From UBA4582 sp013204195 (lineage in GTDB: Bacteria; Pseudomonadota; Gammaproteobacteria; Pseudomonadales; Azotimanducaceae): a stretch of 64,000 nt of DNA. Positions within the stretch are counted from its first letter, which is position 1; the number at the start of each line of letters is the position of its first letter. Positions 1 to 8,937 of this stretch are shown piece by piece. The translations under genes were made by a program, and so were the position numbers. The DNA lies in NCBI GenBank assembly GCA_963925735.1, contig CAWUUH010000005.1, positions 297,628 through 361,627 on the forward strand, in the 5' to 3' direction. The notes below the pieces were generated by a model that saw only the letters and a program-made list of their open reading frames with translations, searched no databases and was not told the DNA's origin.

Positions 1-390
1 AAAGAGTGCCTGATGGCGGAAGAGCACAGCGCGCAGCTGGCGGATTTTGGCTTCGAGTTACAGCGCGTGTCTGATGAGTCGATTATGGTGCGGAGTATTC
101 CCGCCATGTTGCGCAAGGAGAATGCCGGGCAGCTGGTCCGTGATGTGCTGGCTGACCTGGCCGAGTACGGTACCACCGCGCGGATTCAGCAACATCGAGA
201 CGAGCTGCTATCGACCATGGCGTGTCATGGCTCGGTGCGGGCGAACCGAAGGCTCTCTATTCCCGAGATGAATGCCTTGCTGCGGGACATGGAGGCCACT
301 GAGCGCAGCGGCCAGTGTAATCATGGTCGCCCGACCTGGACCGAACAATCCATCGACGAGCTCAACAAGCTGTTCATGCGCGGGCAATGA
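1..390 (+). CDS. mutL: DNA mismatch repair protein MutL, C-terminal part (5' end outside window)
   Basis: The reading frame is open from base 1, so only the last ~129 residues of MutL are present. This is the C-terminal dimerisation region. The end carries the hallmark block of bacterial MutL: ACHGSVRA, then RLSIPEMNALLRDME, then QCNHGRPTW. MutL couples MutS mismatch recognition to MutH/UvrD in methyl-directed repair, or in MutH-less bacteria it nicks DNA itself. The C-terminal endonuclease motif cannot be judged from this fragment. The stop overlaps the miaA start (ATGA at 387-390), the usual mutL-miaA-hfq order of gammaproteobacteria, which implies translational coupling. Confidence 0.96.
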   Translation, partial: KECLMAEEHSAQLADFGFELQRVSDESIMVRSIPAMLRKENAGQLVRDVLADLAEYGTTARIQQHRDELLSTMACHGSVRANRRLSIPEMNALLRDMEATERSGQCNHGRPTWTEQSIDELNKLFMRGQ

Positions 391-1325
391 TTCTGAGTCC
401 TCCCGATCAACCACCCGCTATCTTCCTGATGGGGCCGACCGCCTCTGGCAAATCGGCGTTGGCCCTTGAGCTGGCGGATAGGCTGCCGGTGGAAATTATC
501 AGCGTTGATTCGGCGCTGGTGTACCGCCATATGGATATCGGTACGGCGAAACCGGATAAGGCGACCCTGGCGCAGTATCCCCACCATTTGGTGAATATCC
601 GTGAGCCTTCTGAGCCCTATTCGGTCGCCGAATTCCGGTCGGCGGCGCTGACCGCGATGGCAGATATCACCGCGCGCGGCAAAATCCCACTGTTAGTGGG
701 TGGAACAATGTTGTATTTCAAGGCATTAAAGGCTGGTTTGGCCAATTTGCCGGCAGCGAATCCGCAAGTGCGAGCGGATATTGCCCTGCTCGCCAGCGAG
801 CAGGGGTGGGCGGCAGTTCATCGACGTTTGGCGGAGGTAGATTCGGTCTCAGCCCAGCGTATTCACGTGAACGACCCGCAACGTCTGTCTCGGGCTCTGG
901 AAGTTTATGAGATTACGGGTCGATCAATGACCGACTGGCATAGTGTGCAACCAATGAGCCTCCTGCCTTATCGATGTTGTGAGCTCGCCATAGTACCTCC
1001 CGACCGATTGGCGCTGCATAAATTGATCGCTGAGCGATTTCAGCAGATGCTTGATCTGGGTTTTGTTGAGGAAGTTCGCAGTTTGAGGCGGCGGGAGTCG
1101 CTGTCCAATGACTTGCCGGCCTTGCGATCAGTAGGCTATCGACAAGTCTGGGACTACCTTGAGGGTGCGCTGTCTTATGATGAGATGCGAGATCGGGGGG
1201 TCATCGCGACGCGTCAGCTCGCGAAGCGACAATATACTTGGCTTAGAGGCTGGATCGCATTGCAACAAATTGACGCTCCTAATGTCGATCAGGCCTTGAA
1301 AATACTTCGGGCCAGCATCATATAG
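387..1325 (+). CDS. miaA: tRNA dimethylallyltransferase MiaA
   Basis: MiaA transfers a dimethylallyl group to the N6 of A37 in tRNAs reading UNN codons, the first step to ms2i6A. The 312-residue length is normal. The P-loop GPTASGKS lies at residues 16-23, and the DSALVYR segment (41-47) matches the family's substrate-binding DSxxVYR. A later GGTMLYFKAL block and the LPALRSVGYRQVW block are also typical. The ATG overlaps the mutL stop by 4 bases, with hfq following after a 135-bp gap, so this is the familiar mutL-miaA-hfq cluster. Nothing odd was seen. Confidence 0.97.
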   Translation: MILSPPDQPPAIFLMGPTASGKSALALELADRLPVEIISVDSALVYRHMDIGTAKPDKATLAQYPHHLVNIREPSEPYSVAEFRSAALTAMADITARGKIPLLVGGTMLYFKALKAGLANLPAANPQVRADIALLASEQGWAAVHRRLAEVDSVSAQRIHVNDPQRLSRALEVYEITGRSMTDWHSVQPMSLLPYRCCELAIVPPDRLALHKLIAERFQQMLDLGFVEEVRSLRRRESLSNDLPALRSVGYRQVWDYLEGALSYDEMRDRGVIATRQLAKRQYTWLRGWIALQQIDAPNVDQALKILRASII

Positions 1326-1460
1326 GTCGGACTAAGTTAATTTAACCCAAGTCGGTTGTGCCACGGTTGACTGCTGCCTTCGTTTAGGTGGAGTCGGGCA
1401 TTTTATCATCGGCATTAATGCTGCGCCTTGATTTGCAGCGAGACACGGTAGGAGAGCACC

Positions 1461-1715
1461 ATGCCAAAAGGGCAATCGTTACAAGACCCCTTCTTGAATG
1501 CACTAAGAAAAGACCGCGTCCCGGTATCAATCTATCTGGTCAGCGGGATAAAGCTTCAGGGTCAGATTGAAGCCTTTGACCAATTCGTCATTCTGTTGCG
1601 CAGTACGGTCAGTCAAATGATTTATAAATCGGCGATCTCTACGGTAGTGCCAGCACATAACGTTAATATACCCACAATCACAGGCGACGACGAGTCAGAC
1701 GACTCAGAGACTTAA
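1461..1715 (+). CDS. hfq: RNA chaperone Hfq (with H57S and N48S substitutions)
   Basis: Hfq forms an Sm-like hexamer that pairs small RNAs with mRNAs. At 84 residues it is compact. The N-terminal GQSLQDPFLNALR block and the Sm1 segment (LVSGIKLQGQIEAFDQFVILL) are clear. The Sm2 motif, normally YKHAIS, reads YKSAIS here: residue 57 is Ser (codon TCG) instead of the proximal-face His, and residues 47-48 are RS instead of KN. The rim patch is RKDR. The C-terminal tail is short and acidic (DDESDDSET). A GGAGAG ribosome-binding site lies about 9 bases upstream. It sits between miaA and hflX as expected. Identity is certain; the effect of the substitutions is unknown. Confidence 0.97.
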   Translation: MPKGQSLQDPFLNALRKDRVPVSIYLVSGIKLQGQIEAFDQFVILLRSTVSQMIYKSAISTVVPAHNVNIPTITGDDESDDSET

Positions 1716-1737
1716 CCATTGCGCGGAAGTAACAAAT

Positions 1738-3051
1738 TTGTGGTTTGAAAGACCCGAAGCGGGTACCCAAGCACTGCTGGTGCACTTGGTCGAAGCAGAT
1801 TCGTCAGCAGCGGAGTTTACCGAGCTGGTGTTGTCTGCTGGGCTCGTGCCGGCGGCCTGCATTCATGTTAAACGCCGCAGTGCGCACCCAAAAACCTATG
1901 TGGGCTCTGGTAAGCTGCAGGAGCTGCGCGACCTAGCAGAGACCTGCGAGGCGGAATTGGTTATTTTCGACCAAGATCTGAGTCCGACTCAAGAACGTAA
2001 TATTGAAGCCGCCCTCGAGCGTCGAGTGATTGGTCGGACCGGTTTAATTCTGGATATATTCGGGCAGCGGGCCAGGACCCACGAAGGTCAGCTCCAGGTT
2101 GAGCTGGCGCAGTTACAGCATATGTCGACTCGACTAGTGCGTGGCTGGACTCACCTAGATCGGCAGCGGGGCGGCTCCGGGCGTGGCCAGGGAAGCTCAA
2201 TGGGTGTTACCGGTACGGGCGAAACTCAGCTTGAGTCCGACCAGCGAATTCTGCGGGCGCGAGTCAAGCATATCAATCAGCAACTCGATAAGGTTCGCAA
2301 GCAGCGCACGCAAAATCGGCGCTCCCGGGTTCGAGCCGATATCCGTTCGGTGTCCTTGGTGGGCTATACCAATGCGGGGAAGTCAACCTTGTTTAATCGT
2401 CTGTGCGATGCCCATGTACACGCGGCCGATCAACTGTTTGCGACCCTTGATCCAACATTGCGGCAACTCGAGTTGCCGGTTATCGGCAAGGCGATTTTGA
2501 CAGATACGGTCGGATTCATTCGTAGTTTACCCCATGGTCTCGTCAAGGCGTTTCGCGCCACATTAGAAGAGGTTGAGCAGGCTGACCTGTTGCTGCACGT
2601 GGTTGATGCGGTCTCGGCCGAGAAAGATCACCAGATGCACGAGGTCAATGGCGTTCTGGCAGAGATCGATGCTGATGGGGTGCCGCAGTTGCTCGTGTAT
2701 AACAAAATTGATCTGATTGAAGAGGTGCCGAGGGTCGACCGTGGCGCCGATGGTTTGCCAGTAAGAGTGTGGGTTTCTAGTCTCACTGGCGCTGGCGTCG
2801 ATTTACTGGTGGGCGCCATCAGTGAGTTGCTGGGACAGCAGGTGATAGAGACGACAGTCCACCTAGAGCCTCATGAGGGGCAATTGCGCGCCGAGCTATT
2901 TGCCTTGGGCGCAGTTTTGGCTGAGGAAACGCAGGCCGACGGAACCATGAATTTGCAGTTGCGGATCGAGCGGGCTAGTCTGGAGCGGCTGGGTAAGCGG
3001 CTACTTAGTCCTGCAACTTTGCAGGCGATAGTGGGGACGGAAGACATTTAA
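1738..3051 (+). CDS. hflX: GTPase HflX (ribosome-splitting)
   Basis: HflX is a TRAFAC-class GTPase that binds the 50S subunit and splits stalled or heat-damaged ribosomes. The 437 residues comprise the N-terminal HflX domain with its glycine-rich linker (GGSGRGQGSSMG), a coiled segment, and the G domain with G1 GYTNAGKST at 209-217, G3 DTVGF and G4 NKID. The start is TTG at 1738; the resulting MWFERPEAG agrees with the family's usual FFERHxxGE start, and no ATG is better placed. It is 22 bp after hfq, in the standard hfq-hflX-hflK-hflC order. Confidence 0.95.
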   Translation: MWFERPEAGTQALLVHLVEADSSAAEFTELVLSAGLVPAACIHVKRRSAHPKTYVGSGKLQELRDLAETCEAELVIFDQDLSPTQERNIEAALERRVIGRTGLILDIFGQRARTHEGQLQVELAQLQHMSTRLVRGWTHLDRQRGGSGRGQGSSMGVTGTGETQLESDQRILRARVKHINQQLDKVRKQRTQNRRSRVRADIRSVSLVGYTNAGKSTLFNRLCDAHVHAADQLFATLDPTLRQLELPVIGKAILTDTVGFIRSLPHGLVKAFRATLEEVEQADLLLHVVDAVSAEKDHQMHEVNGVLAEIDADGVPQLLVYNKIDLIEEVPRVDRGADGLPVRVWVSSLTGAGVDLLVGAISELLGQQVIETTVHLEPHEGQLRAELFALGAVLAEETQADGTMNLQLRIERASLERLGKRLLSPATLQAIVGTEDI

Positions 3052-3134
3052 GTAAAATCGGCACATGATTATTGTGTTCAATAGTGGGAAAATGCACGTT
3101 TTCCCTTAAAGGGAAACACCAACGGAGAGATTTT

Positions 3135-4277
3135 ATGGCCTGGAATGAGCCTGGTGGCGGTAATCAGGGAGACAAAGATCCCTGGGGCAAGCGGGATGAT
3201 CAAGGTCCGCCGGATCTGGATGAAGCCTTTCGGAAGTTGCAGAATAATCTCAGTGAGATGTTCGGTGGTAAAAAGGGCGGTGGTAGCGGTGGGGCGAGTG
3301 CGCCGGCGTTCAGCAAAAATATTTTTGCCTTGGTGGTGCTGGTTTTACTCGCGGTCTGGGGTTTTGCGGGTATCTACACCATTGACCAGCAAGAAAGTGG
3401 TGTCGTTCTGCGTTTTGGTAAAGTCCAAGATGAGATACTACGTCCCGGACTACACTGGAATCCGCCACTGATTGATAAGGTGCTATCAACCAATGTGACG
3501 CGGGTGAGATCCAGACCCCATGATTCGGAGATGCTGACGGAAGACGAGAACATCGTAATCGTTAAGATGTCAGTACAATATGTGGTCAGCGATGTATCGG
3601 AATATCTGTTGAGAGTTCGCGACCCCGACGAAAGCCTCTATCAAGCGACTGAAAGTGCGTTGCGCCATGAAGTGGGTAGCTCGTTGATGAACCAGGTACT
3701 TACTGAAGGCCGGGCGGAATTGGGTGACCGAGTCAAGGTTCGAATCCAGGACTATATGAACCGATATAGGACCGGGATTGAAGTGACTCAGGTGAATATC
3801 GACGAAACCGCGCCGCCGGATGCTGTGAGAGCCGCCTTCGATGACGTCATCAAAGCCCGTGAGGATGAAGTTCGAGTGCGGAATGAAGCCAGTGCCTTCT
3901 CTAATCAGGTTATCCCAGAAGCACGGGGTGAAGCTCAGCGTTTGATTGAAGAATCTCTAGGCTATAAGGAGCGAGTGATTGCTCAGGCTCGTGGTGAGGC
4001 GGAGCGCTTTAACAAACTCTATGCCGAATACAAGCTGGCACCTGAAGTGACTCGAGAGCGCATCTATCTCGATACGATCGAGTCTGTTATGTCGAATAGT
4101 ACCAAGGTCATGGTTGATGTGGAGGGCGGTAACAATATGCTTTATCTGCCACTAGATAAGATCATGGAACGACGTAACAGCAGCGACACAGGTGCTAGTC
4201 TGACTGGTGAAACCGTCAGCAATCCCGTCGGACGCGTTGACACTTCGCGCCGACCCAGTAGTAGGAGGGATCGATAA
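3135..4277 (+). CDS. hflK: HflK, SPFH-domain membrane protein of the FtsH-modulating complex
   Basis: HflK and HflC form a large periplasm-facing cage around the FtsH protease in the inner membrane and modulate its action. I start at ATG 3135 (MAWNEPGGG) because GGAGAG lies just upstream; a longer in-frame extension to 3072 has no family support. The protein (380 residues) has a glycine-rich cytoplasmic N-terminus (45-55), a single membrane span (about 63-82), the SPFH/band-7 domain starting DQQESGVVLRFGK, and a helical region followed by a Ser/Arg-rich tail. The stop overlaps the hflC start (TAATG), so the pair is translationally coupled. Confidence 0.95.
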   Translation: MAWNEPGGGNQGDKDPWGKRDDQGPPDLDEAFRKLQNNLSEMFGGKKGGGSGGASAPAFSKNIFALVVLVLLAVWGFAGIYTIDQQESGVVLRFGKVQDEILRPGLHWNPPLIDKVLSTNVTRVRSRPHDSEMLTEDENIVIVKMSVQYVVSDVSEYLLRVRDPDESLYQATESALRHEVGSSLMNQVLTEGRAELGDRVKVRIQDYMNRYRTGIEVTQVNIDETAPPDAVRAAFDDVIKAREDEVRVRNEASAFSNQVIPEARGEAQRLIEESLGYKERVIAQARGEAERFNKLYAEYKLAPEVTRERIYLDTIESVMSNSTKVMVDVEGGNNMLYLPLDKIMERRNSSDTGASLTGETVSNPVGRVDTSRRPSSRRDR

Positions 4278-5146
4278 TGCCGATTAAAGTTGTGGTTTTA
4301 GCCTTTGTTGTCGCCGTGGCGGGTCTGCTAGGTGTCAATTCTGTCTTTATCGTCAGCGAGTTAGAGCGCGCTGTTCTACTTGAGTTTGGCCGTGTTGTAA
4401 GAGCCGACATAGAGCCAGGTTTACACCTGAAAAAGCCCTTTATCAATGAAGTCAGAAAGTTTGATGGTCGGGTTCTTACCCTTGATGCTAATCCAGAGAG
4501 ATTCCTGACGCTGGAAAAGAAGGCCGTGATTGTCGATTCATTTGCGAAATTCAAGGTGAATGATGCACAACGTTTCTACACTGCGACCTCAGGCGACGAG
4601 CGACGCGCAGAAGCGTTGTTGCGCCAACGGATAAACAATGGCTTGCGGAATGAAATCAGTAAGCGCAGCTTGCATGAGGTTGTGTCGGGTGAGCGCGATG
4701 AGTTGATGAATGTGCTGACCGAGCGCCTTGATTCAGTGGCGAGAGAAGAATTGGGCGTTGAAGTGGTTGACGTCAGGGTCAAGCGGATTGATTTGCCGCC
4801 TGAGGTCAGCCAGTCGGTTTATGCGCGAATGAATACCGAGCGTGATATTGAGGCCCGGGAACACCGAGCTCAGGGTCAGGAGCTGGCGGCGGGTATCCGT
4901 GCTGATGCCAGTAAGCAGCGAGAAGTTATTCTGGCGGAAGCTTATGCTGATGCGGAATCGATTCGAGGTGATGGAGATGCGGGTTCTGCGGCGTTATATG
5001 CTGATGCCTTCAGTCGTGACCTGGAATTTTATAAATTCTACCGGAGTATGGCGGCCTATCAACGTACATTCGCTAATAAGGGCGACGTGTTGGTTGTTGA
5101 TCCGAACAGTGAGTTCTTTAAGTACCTGAAGAAAAGTAAAAACTAA
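4277..5146 (+). CDS. hflC: HflC, SPFH-domain partner of HflK
   Basis: This is the second subunit of the HflKC complex that surrounds FtsH. The 289 residues hold a membrane span at about 3-24, then the band-7 domain (SELERAVLLEFGRV) and the helical C-terminal domain. The PGLHLKKPF segment is typical of the family. It starts inside the hflK stop (TAATG). A strong intrinsic terminator follows at 5169-5197, ending the hfl operon. Confidence 0.95.
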   Translation: MPIKVVVLAFVVAVAGLLGVNSVFIVSELERAVLLEFGRVVRADIEPGLHLKKPFINEVRKFDGRVLTLDANPERFLTLEKKAVIVDSFAKFKVNDAQRFYTATSGDERRAEALLRQRINNGLRNEISKRSLHEVVSGERDELMNVLTERLDSVAREELGVEVVDVRVKRIDLPPEVSQSVYARMNTERDIEAREHRAQGQELAAGIRADASKQREVILAEAYADAESIRGDGDAGSAALYADAFSRDLEFYKFYRSMAAYQRTFANKGDVLVVDPNSEFFKYLKKSKN

Positions 5147-5168
5147 ACTCAAGTACTAACACATCAGT

Positions 5169-5197
5169 AACCGGGAAGTGATTCCCGGTTTTTTTTT
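5169..5197 (+). terminator. Rho-independent terminator after hflC
   Basis: There is a perfect 9-bp stem, AACCGGGAA (5169-5177) with TTCCCGGTT (5182-5190), a GTGA tetraloop, and a run of T reaching 5197. It lies 22 bases after the hflC stop, and on this evidence it ends the mutL/hfq/hfl transcript. Confidence 0.93.
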
Positions 5198-5246
5198 GAA
5201 CGTTCAGTGGCGAAGATGTGGTGTGCCAGTTATAGGGTGACCTGAT

Positions 5247-5432
5247 ATGTGGCATGACCTTGGTGTGGCGGTGTGTCTGGTGCTGGTGATAGAGGGTGTC
5301 ATACCGTTTCTTTATCCGAAGCGTTGGAAAGAGTTGGTTGCGGTGCTGGCGACCATTGATGACCGAGCGATGCGTCTGATGGGTCTTGGCAGCATGTTGA
5401 TCGGTACGACGCTGTTGTACCTGATCAATTAG
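5247..5432 (+). CDS. DUF2065 (YjeT-like) small membrane protein
   Basis: A 61-residue protein that is nearly all membrane: two hydrophobic helices (about 5-22 and 42-60) separated by a short polar loop containing YPKRWKE. Length, composition and position between hflC and hisZ match the DUF2065/YjeT family, whose function is unknown. It follows the hflC terminator, so it probably starts the next transcript with hisZ, 22 bp downstream. Confidence 0.85.
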   Translation: MWHDLGVAVCLVLVIEGVIPFLYPKRWKELVAVLATIDDRAMRLMGLGSMLIGTTLLYLIN

Positions 5433-5454
5433 ATATTTTTTGTAGAGGTGAAAG

Positions 5455-6627
5455 ATGAATATTAGTGACCGTTGGTTGCTACCTGACGGTATCGATGAGG
5501 TACTGCCGCCCGAGGCCTTGAACCTTGAGCGCGTTCGGCGCCGGCTGCTCGATATCTTTGCTGTCTGGGGCTATGACTATGTGATTCCGCCGATGGTGGA
5601 GTTTCTGGAGTCATTGCTCACGGGCACAGGCCGTGACCTGGATCTCAAGACCTTCAAAATCACGGATCAGATGTCTGGGCGAATGATGGGTATTCGCGCG
5701 GATATTACGCCCCAGGTTGCTCGAATCGACGCGCATAGTCAGAACAAAAAAGGTGTGGCACGATTTTGTTACGCCGGCACCGTATTGCACGCTCAGGCGA
5801 ACAATATGCTCGCCTCACGGGCGCCATTGCATGTCGGTGCCGAGTTGTTCGGTGACTCGGGGAGTCCCGCTGATCTGGAGATTGTGAGCCTAATGGTCGA
5901 GTCTCTGCATAGTCTGGGTATGCCGTCGGTGGTGATAGAATTAGGTGATGTCGGTATTTTCAGGCTGCTGGTTCAGCAGTTTAAAATCTCGCCTGAGACA
6001 GAAGAGAAGCTCTTTGCGCTGATCCAAAAAAAGGCGATGGTTGAGCTCGAAACTTGCGTCCAGGAACTGGATTTGGATGCCGGTCACAAGCAAATCATAC
6101 TTGAATTACCGGGTCTTTGTGGTAACTCAGGGGTGCTTGCTCGAGCTGAGGCCGTCTTCGGCGGTTATCCGCAGATTATGCAGCGCTTGGCGAGTCTCGG
6201 GGAGGTCGCTCGAGGTGTTGAGTCGCGGTTCAGCGGGATTCAAATTTATTATGACTTGAGCGAACTACGTGGTTATAACTACCATACGGGTATCGTCTTC
6301 GCCGCGTATCTGGGTGAAGCTCGGCGCCGAGTCGCGCAAGGTGGTCGCTACGATAGTATCGGTAGTGTCTTTGGTCGTGATCGTGGTGCCACCGGTTTCG
6401 ATGTAGACGTGAAGACCCTGGCAAAATTTTCGACGACCACTGAGGCCAAGCGCCCGGTTGTGATCGCAGAACCGGGCGCGGGGATTGATGACCTGCCCCG
6501 TTGGGAGAAGATTCGTGAGCTACGCACAGCGGGCTATATTGTGCTTGAGTCGGGCAAACAGACAGTGCCTCACGATTTTAGTTTGAACCAATACGATGGT
6601 GAGTGGCAGCTCACCAAAACTCACTAG
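5455..6627 (+). CDS. hisZ: ATP phosphoribosyltransferase regulatory subunit HisZ
   Basis: HisZ is a HisRS-like protein without aminoacylation activity; it joins short-form HisG to make an active, histidine-regulated ATP phosphoribosyltransferase, the first step of histidine synthesis. The 390 residues show class II synthetase-like motifs: DGIDEVLPPEA at the start, YVIPPMVEF, FKITDQMSGRMMGIRADITPQ split across motif 2, and GGRYDSIGSVFGRDRGATGF near the C-terminus. GAGGTG lies just upstream of the ATG at 5455. Its position directly before purA is common in gammaproteobacteria. It implies a short-form hisG elsewhere. Confidence 0.95.
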   Translation: MNISDRWLLPDGIDEVLPPEALNLERVRRRLLDIFAVWGYDYVIPPMVEFLESLLTGTGRDLDLKTFKITDQMSGRMMGIRADITPQVARIDAHSQNKKGVARFCYAGTVLHAQANNMLASRAPLHVGAELFGDSGSPADLEIVSLMVESLHSLGMPSVVIELGDVGIFRLLVQQFKISPETEEKLFALIQKKAMVELETCVQELDLDAGHKQIILELPGLCGNSGVLARAEAVFGGYPQIMQRLASLGEVARGVESRFSGIQIYYDLSELRGYNYHTGIVFAAYLGEARRRVAQGGRYDSIGSVFGRDRGATGFDVDVKTLAKFSTTTEAKRPVVIAEPGAGIDDLPRWEKIRELRTAGYIVLESGKQTVPHDFSLNQYDGEWQLTKTH

Positions 6628-6650
6628 CAAGATCGACAGAGTAATGAACA

Positions 6651-7910
6651 ATGGGTAGTAATGTTGTAATCATAGGCACTCAATGGGGTGACGAAGGCAA
6701 AGGCAAGGTAGTGGATCTGCTGACTGTGCGCGCTGCCGCTGTCGCCAGGTTTCAGGGTGGCCACAACGCGGGTCATTCGCTGGTTGTGAACGGTAACAAG
6801 ACAGTCCTGCACCTGATTCCCTCGGGGATACTGCATCCCCAGGTTCAGTGCCTGATCGGTAATGGGGTCGTGTTTTCAATTCCAGCGTTTTTTGAAGAAG
6901 TCAAAATGCTGGAAGACGCCGGTGTCAATGTTCGCGATCGACTCATGGTGAGCCAGGGCTGCCCGTTGATTCTGCCGCATCATATTGCCCTGGATCAGAT
7001 CCGTGAGACGGTTCGCGGTAATCAGAAAATTGGCACCACAGGTCGCGGAATTGGCCCTGCCTATGAAGATAAGGTGGCCCGGCGAGGCTTGAGAGTCAGT
7101 GACTTGTATCAGCCGGAGCAGTTCAAGGCATCGCTCACAGAGCTCATGGATTATCATAATTTCGTCCTAAAAAACTATTACAATACTAAGACCGTCAGTC
7201 TTGAAGAAACCCTGGATGCGTCATTGGCATGGGCGGAAGAGTTGCGCCCCATGGTCGGTGATGTCGTAGCTCGGCTCGGACAGCTACAGAGCGATAGCGC
7301 TAACATCTTGTTCGAGGGTGCGCAGGGTGCTTTGCTGGATATCGACCAGGGTACTTACCCATTTGTTACCTCGTCAAATACCACTGCCGGGACTATCAGT
7401 AGTGGCTGTGGTGTGGGCCCCTTGGATCTGGACTATATCCTCGGCATTACCAAGGCTTACACGACACGAGTGGGCTCAGGGCCTTTTCCGACTGAGCTGT
7501 TTGATGCGGTCGGTGCCCAGTTGGGGAAGCGCGGTAATGAGTTCGGGTCGACGACGGGTCGGCCGCGCCGTTGCGGCTGGTTTGATGCTTGTGCGTTGAA
7601 GCGGTCTATTCAGGTGAATAGCCTGTCCGGCCTGTGTATCACTAAGCTAGATGTGCTTGATGGTCTGGACACTGTTTCATTGTGTACCAGCTACGATGAG
7701 ACGGATCCCCTGAATCCCCAGCCTGTGTACGAGGTTCTGCCTGGTTGGCAGGAAAGCAGTGTTGGTGTGCAACAGATTGAGGATTTGCCAGCCAATGCTC
7801 GGGCCTATCTGAATCGGATCGAAGAGATCTGCGGCGTCCCTATCGACATGATTTCAACGGGCCCCGATCGACAAGATACGATTGTGCTGCGAGACCTGTT
7901 TCCCGTATAG
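6651..7910 (+). CDS. purA: Adenylosuccinate synthetase
   Basis: PurA condenses IMP with aspartate using GTP to give adenylosuccinate, the first committed step to AMP. At 419 residues it is slightly shorter than the usual ~430. The GTP-binding N-terminus GTQWGDEGKGK (residues 9-19), the QGGHNAGHS loop, GTTGRGIGPAYEDK and the late STGPDR block are all present. It lies 23 bp after hisZ and is the last gene of that run; the converging dioxygenase gene ends 50 bp further on. Confidence 0.97.
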   Translation: MGSNVVIIGTQWGDEGKGKVVDLLTVRAAAVARFQGGHNAGHSLVVNGNKTVLHLIPSGILHPQVQCLIGNGVVFSIPAFFEEVKMLEDAGVNVRDRLMVSQGCPLILPHHIALDQIRETVRGNQKIGTTGRGIGPAYEDKVARRGLRVSDLYQPEQFKASLTELMDYHNFVLKNYYNTKTVSLEETLDASLAWAEELRPMVGDVVARLGQLQSDSANILFEGAQGALLDIDQGTYPFVTSSNTTAGTISSGCGVGPLDLDYILGITKAYTTRVGSGPFPTELFDAVGAQLGKRGNEFGSTTGRPRRCGWFDACALKRSIQVNSLSGLCITKLDVLDGLDTVSLCTSYDETDPLNPQPVYEVLPGWQESSVGVQQIEDLPANARAYLNRIEEICGVPIDMISTGPDRQDTIVLRDLFPV

Positions 7911-7959
7911 CGGACGGCTGCTGGGTTCGTTGCAGCGCCGTCGGTCCGTATCAATGCGG

Positions 7960-8937
7960 TTACTGTTCACCCCGGGGCATGGACTTGCGCAGCATCGGGT
8001 CAAAGCCCGAGGCGACCCACTCGCCTTGGGCGGTGTTCCAGTGAGAGAAAAACCGCCGAGTACCAGCGTCTGGGTGCAGTGCGAGCCGTTCGGGAAAAAG
8101 ATTCCAATTGGTCAGAGGTGGTGAGGGTGCCCGAATATATTTGTTGGTGGTGGGCAGAGCGCTGGGTAGCCAGCCACCGCGGGCATAATACTGGTGCCAG
8201 GTTCGACGTGATCTGATGCCGTCACCATCCAGACGGGTATGAAAGGTCGCAGTGTCATACAAGATGCAGGTGCCAGCGGTGCCATACAGCGGGATCTCTG
8301 TGTAGTCTTCGCCAAGCTCCGCAAAGGCTTCCTTCAGGGTTTCAAACCGGTTGCTGCGCGGCACGACACAAAAAGAAGGCGTGCCGGGTTCCACGTCGGT
8401 GAGATAGTGGATGGCGCATAACCAGTCGCAAGGCATATACGGGCGGCGCACCAAGCGGTCTGCGAGAGCCTCGTCGTGATGAAAATTCATGGTGCCGACG
8501 CCGGCGTTCAAAGGAGTCTCTCTGAAGTTGAACTCGCTGAAGCGCGCCTGTTGCTCGCCACCAAGCAAGCTTGAGACGACCGGGAAGGCACCTGGATGGC
8601 GAGTGAAGCGGTCGAGCTCTGGATGGTCCAGCAGTGGCTGCGAGAAAATCAGACCCTGATTGCGATGATGGGGTTTACGTCTTTCGCCTAATCCCCAAGC
8701 ATCTGGTTTTGTTTGTTGGGTGTGGTTGAAAAACTGGTTGAGAAAGCTCAAATCGGCGGTGCTTAAGCAGTCTCTTAAGACCACGAACCCGTTGTCGGCG
8801 AAATAAGTACAGGCTGCTTGTTGTTCGTTTTGCGGGTTAAAGGCTGGCGGTGGTGTTTTGCTGATACGGCCAAACCCTTGGGCCGCATGGCTGTTATCGC
8901 CGGCAAGGTTTTCCTGTTGTTGGAGCTTTATGGGCAT
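7960..8937 (-). CDS. Phytanoyl-CoA dioxygenase (PhyH)-like Fe(II)/2-oxoglutarate oxygenase
   Basis: This family hydroxylates acyl-CoAs or small molecules using Fe(II), O2 and 2-oxoglutarate. The 325-residue protein has the iron facial triad: H153-x-D155 (within NFHHDEAL) and a distal H233 (ATFHTRLDG), with Arg 244/245 in place to bind 2-oxoglutarate. The substrate cannot be predicted. It is a single gene on the minus strand between purA and tRNA-Leu, converging on purA. A second family member lies at 53561-54523, but the two differ strongly in sequence, so this is not a recent duplication. Confidence 0.82.
   Translation of the reverse strand: MPIKLQQQENLAGDNSHAAQGFGRISKTPPPAFNPQNEQQAACTYFADNGFVVLRDCLSTADLSFLNQFFNHTQQTKPDAWGLGERRKPHHRNQGLIFSQPLLDHPELDRFTRHPGAFPVVSSLLGGEQQARFSEFNFRETPLNAGVGTMNFHHDEALADRLVRRPYMPCDWLCAIHYLTDVEPGTPSFCVVPRSNRFETLKEAFAELGEDYTEIPLYGTAGTCILYDTATFHTRLDGDGIRSRRTWHQYYARGGWLPSALPTTNKYIRAPSPPLTNWNLFPERLALHPDAGTRRFFSHWNTAQGEWVASGFDPMLRKSMPRGEQ

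Noticed and set aside
7960..8937. The two PhyH-like genes as a recent duplication
   Set aside because: The product differs greatly from that at 53561-54523 outside the metal and 2-oxoglutarate residues.
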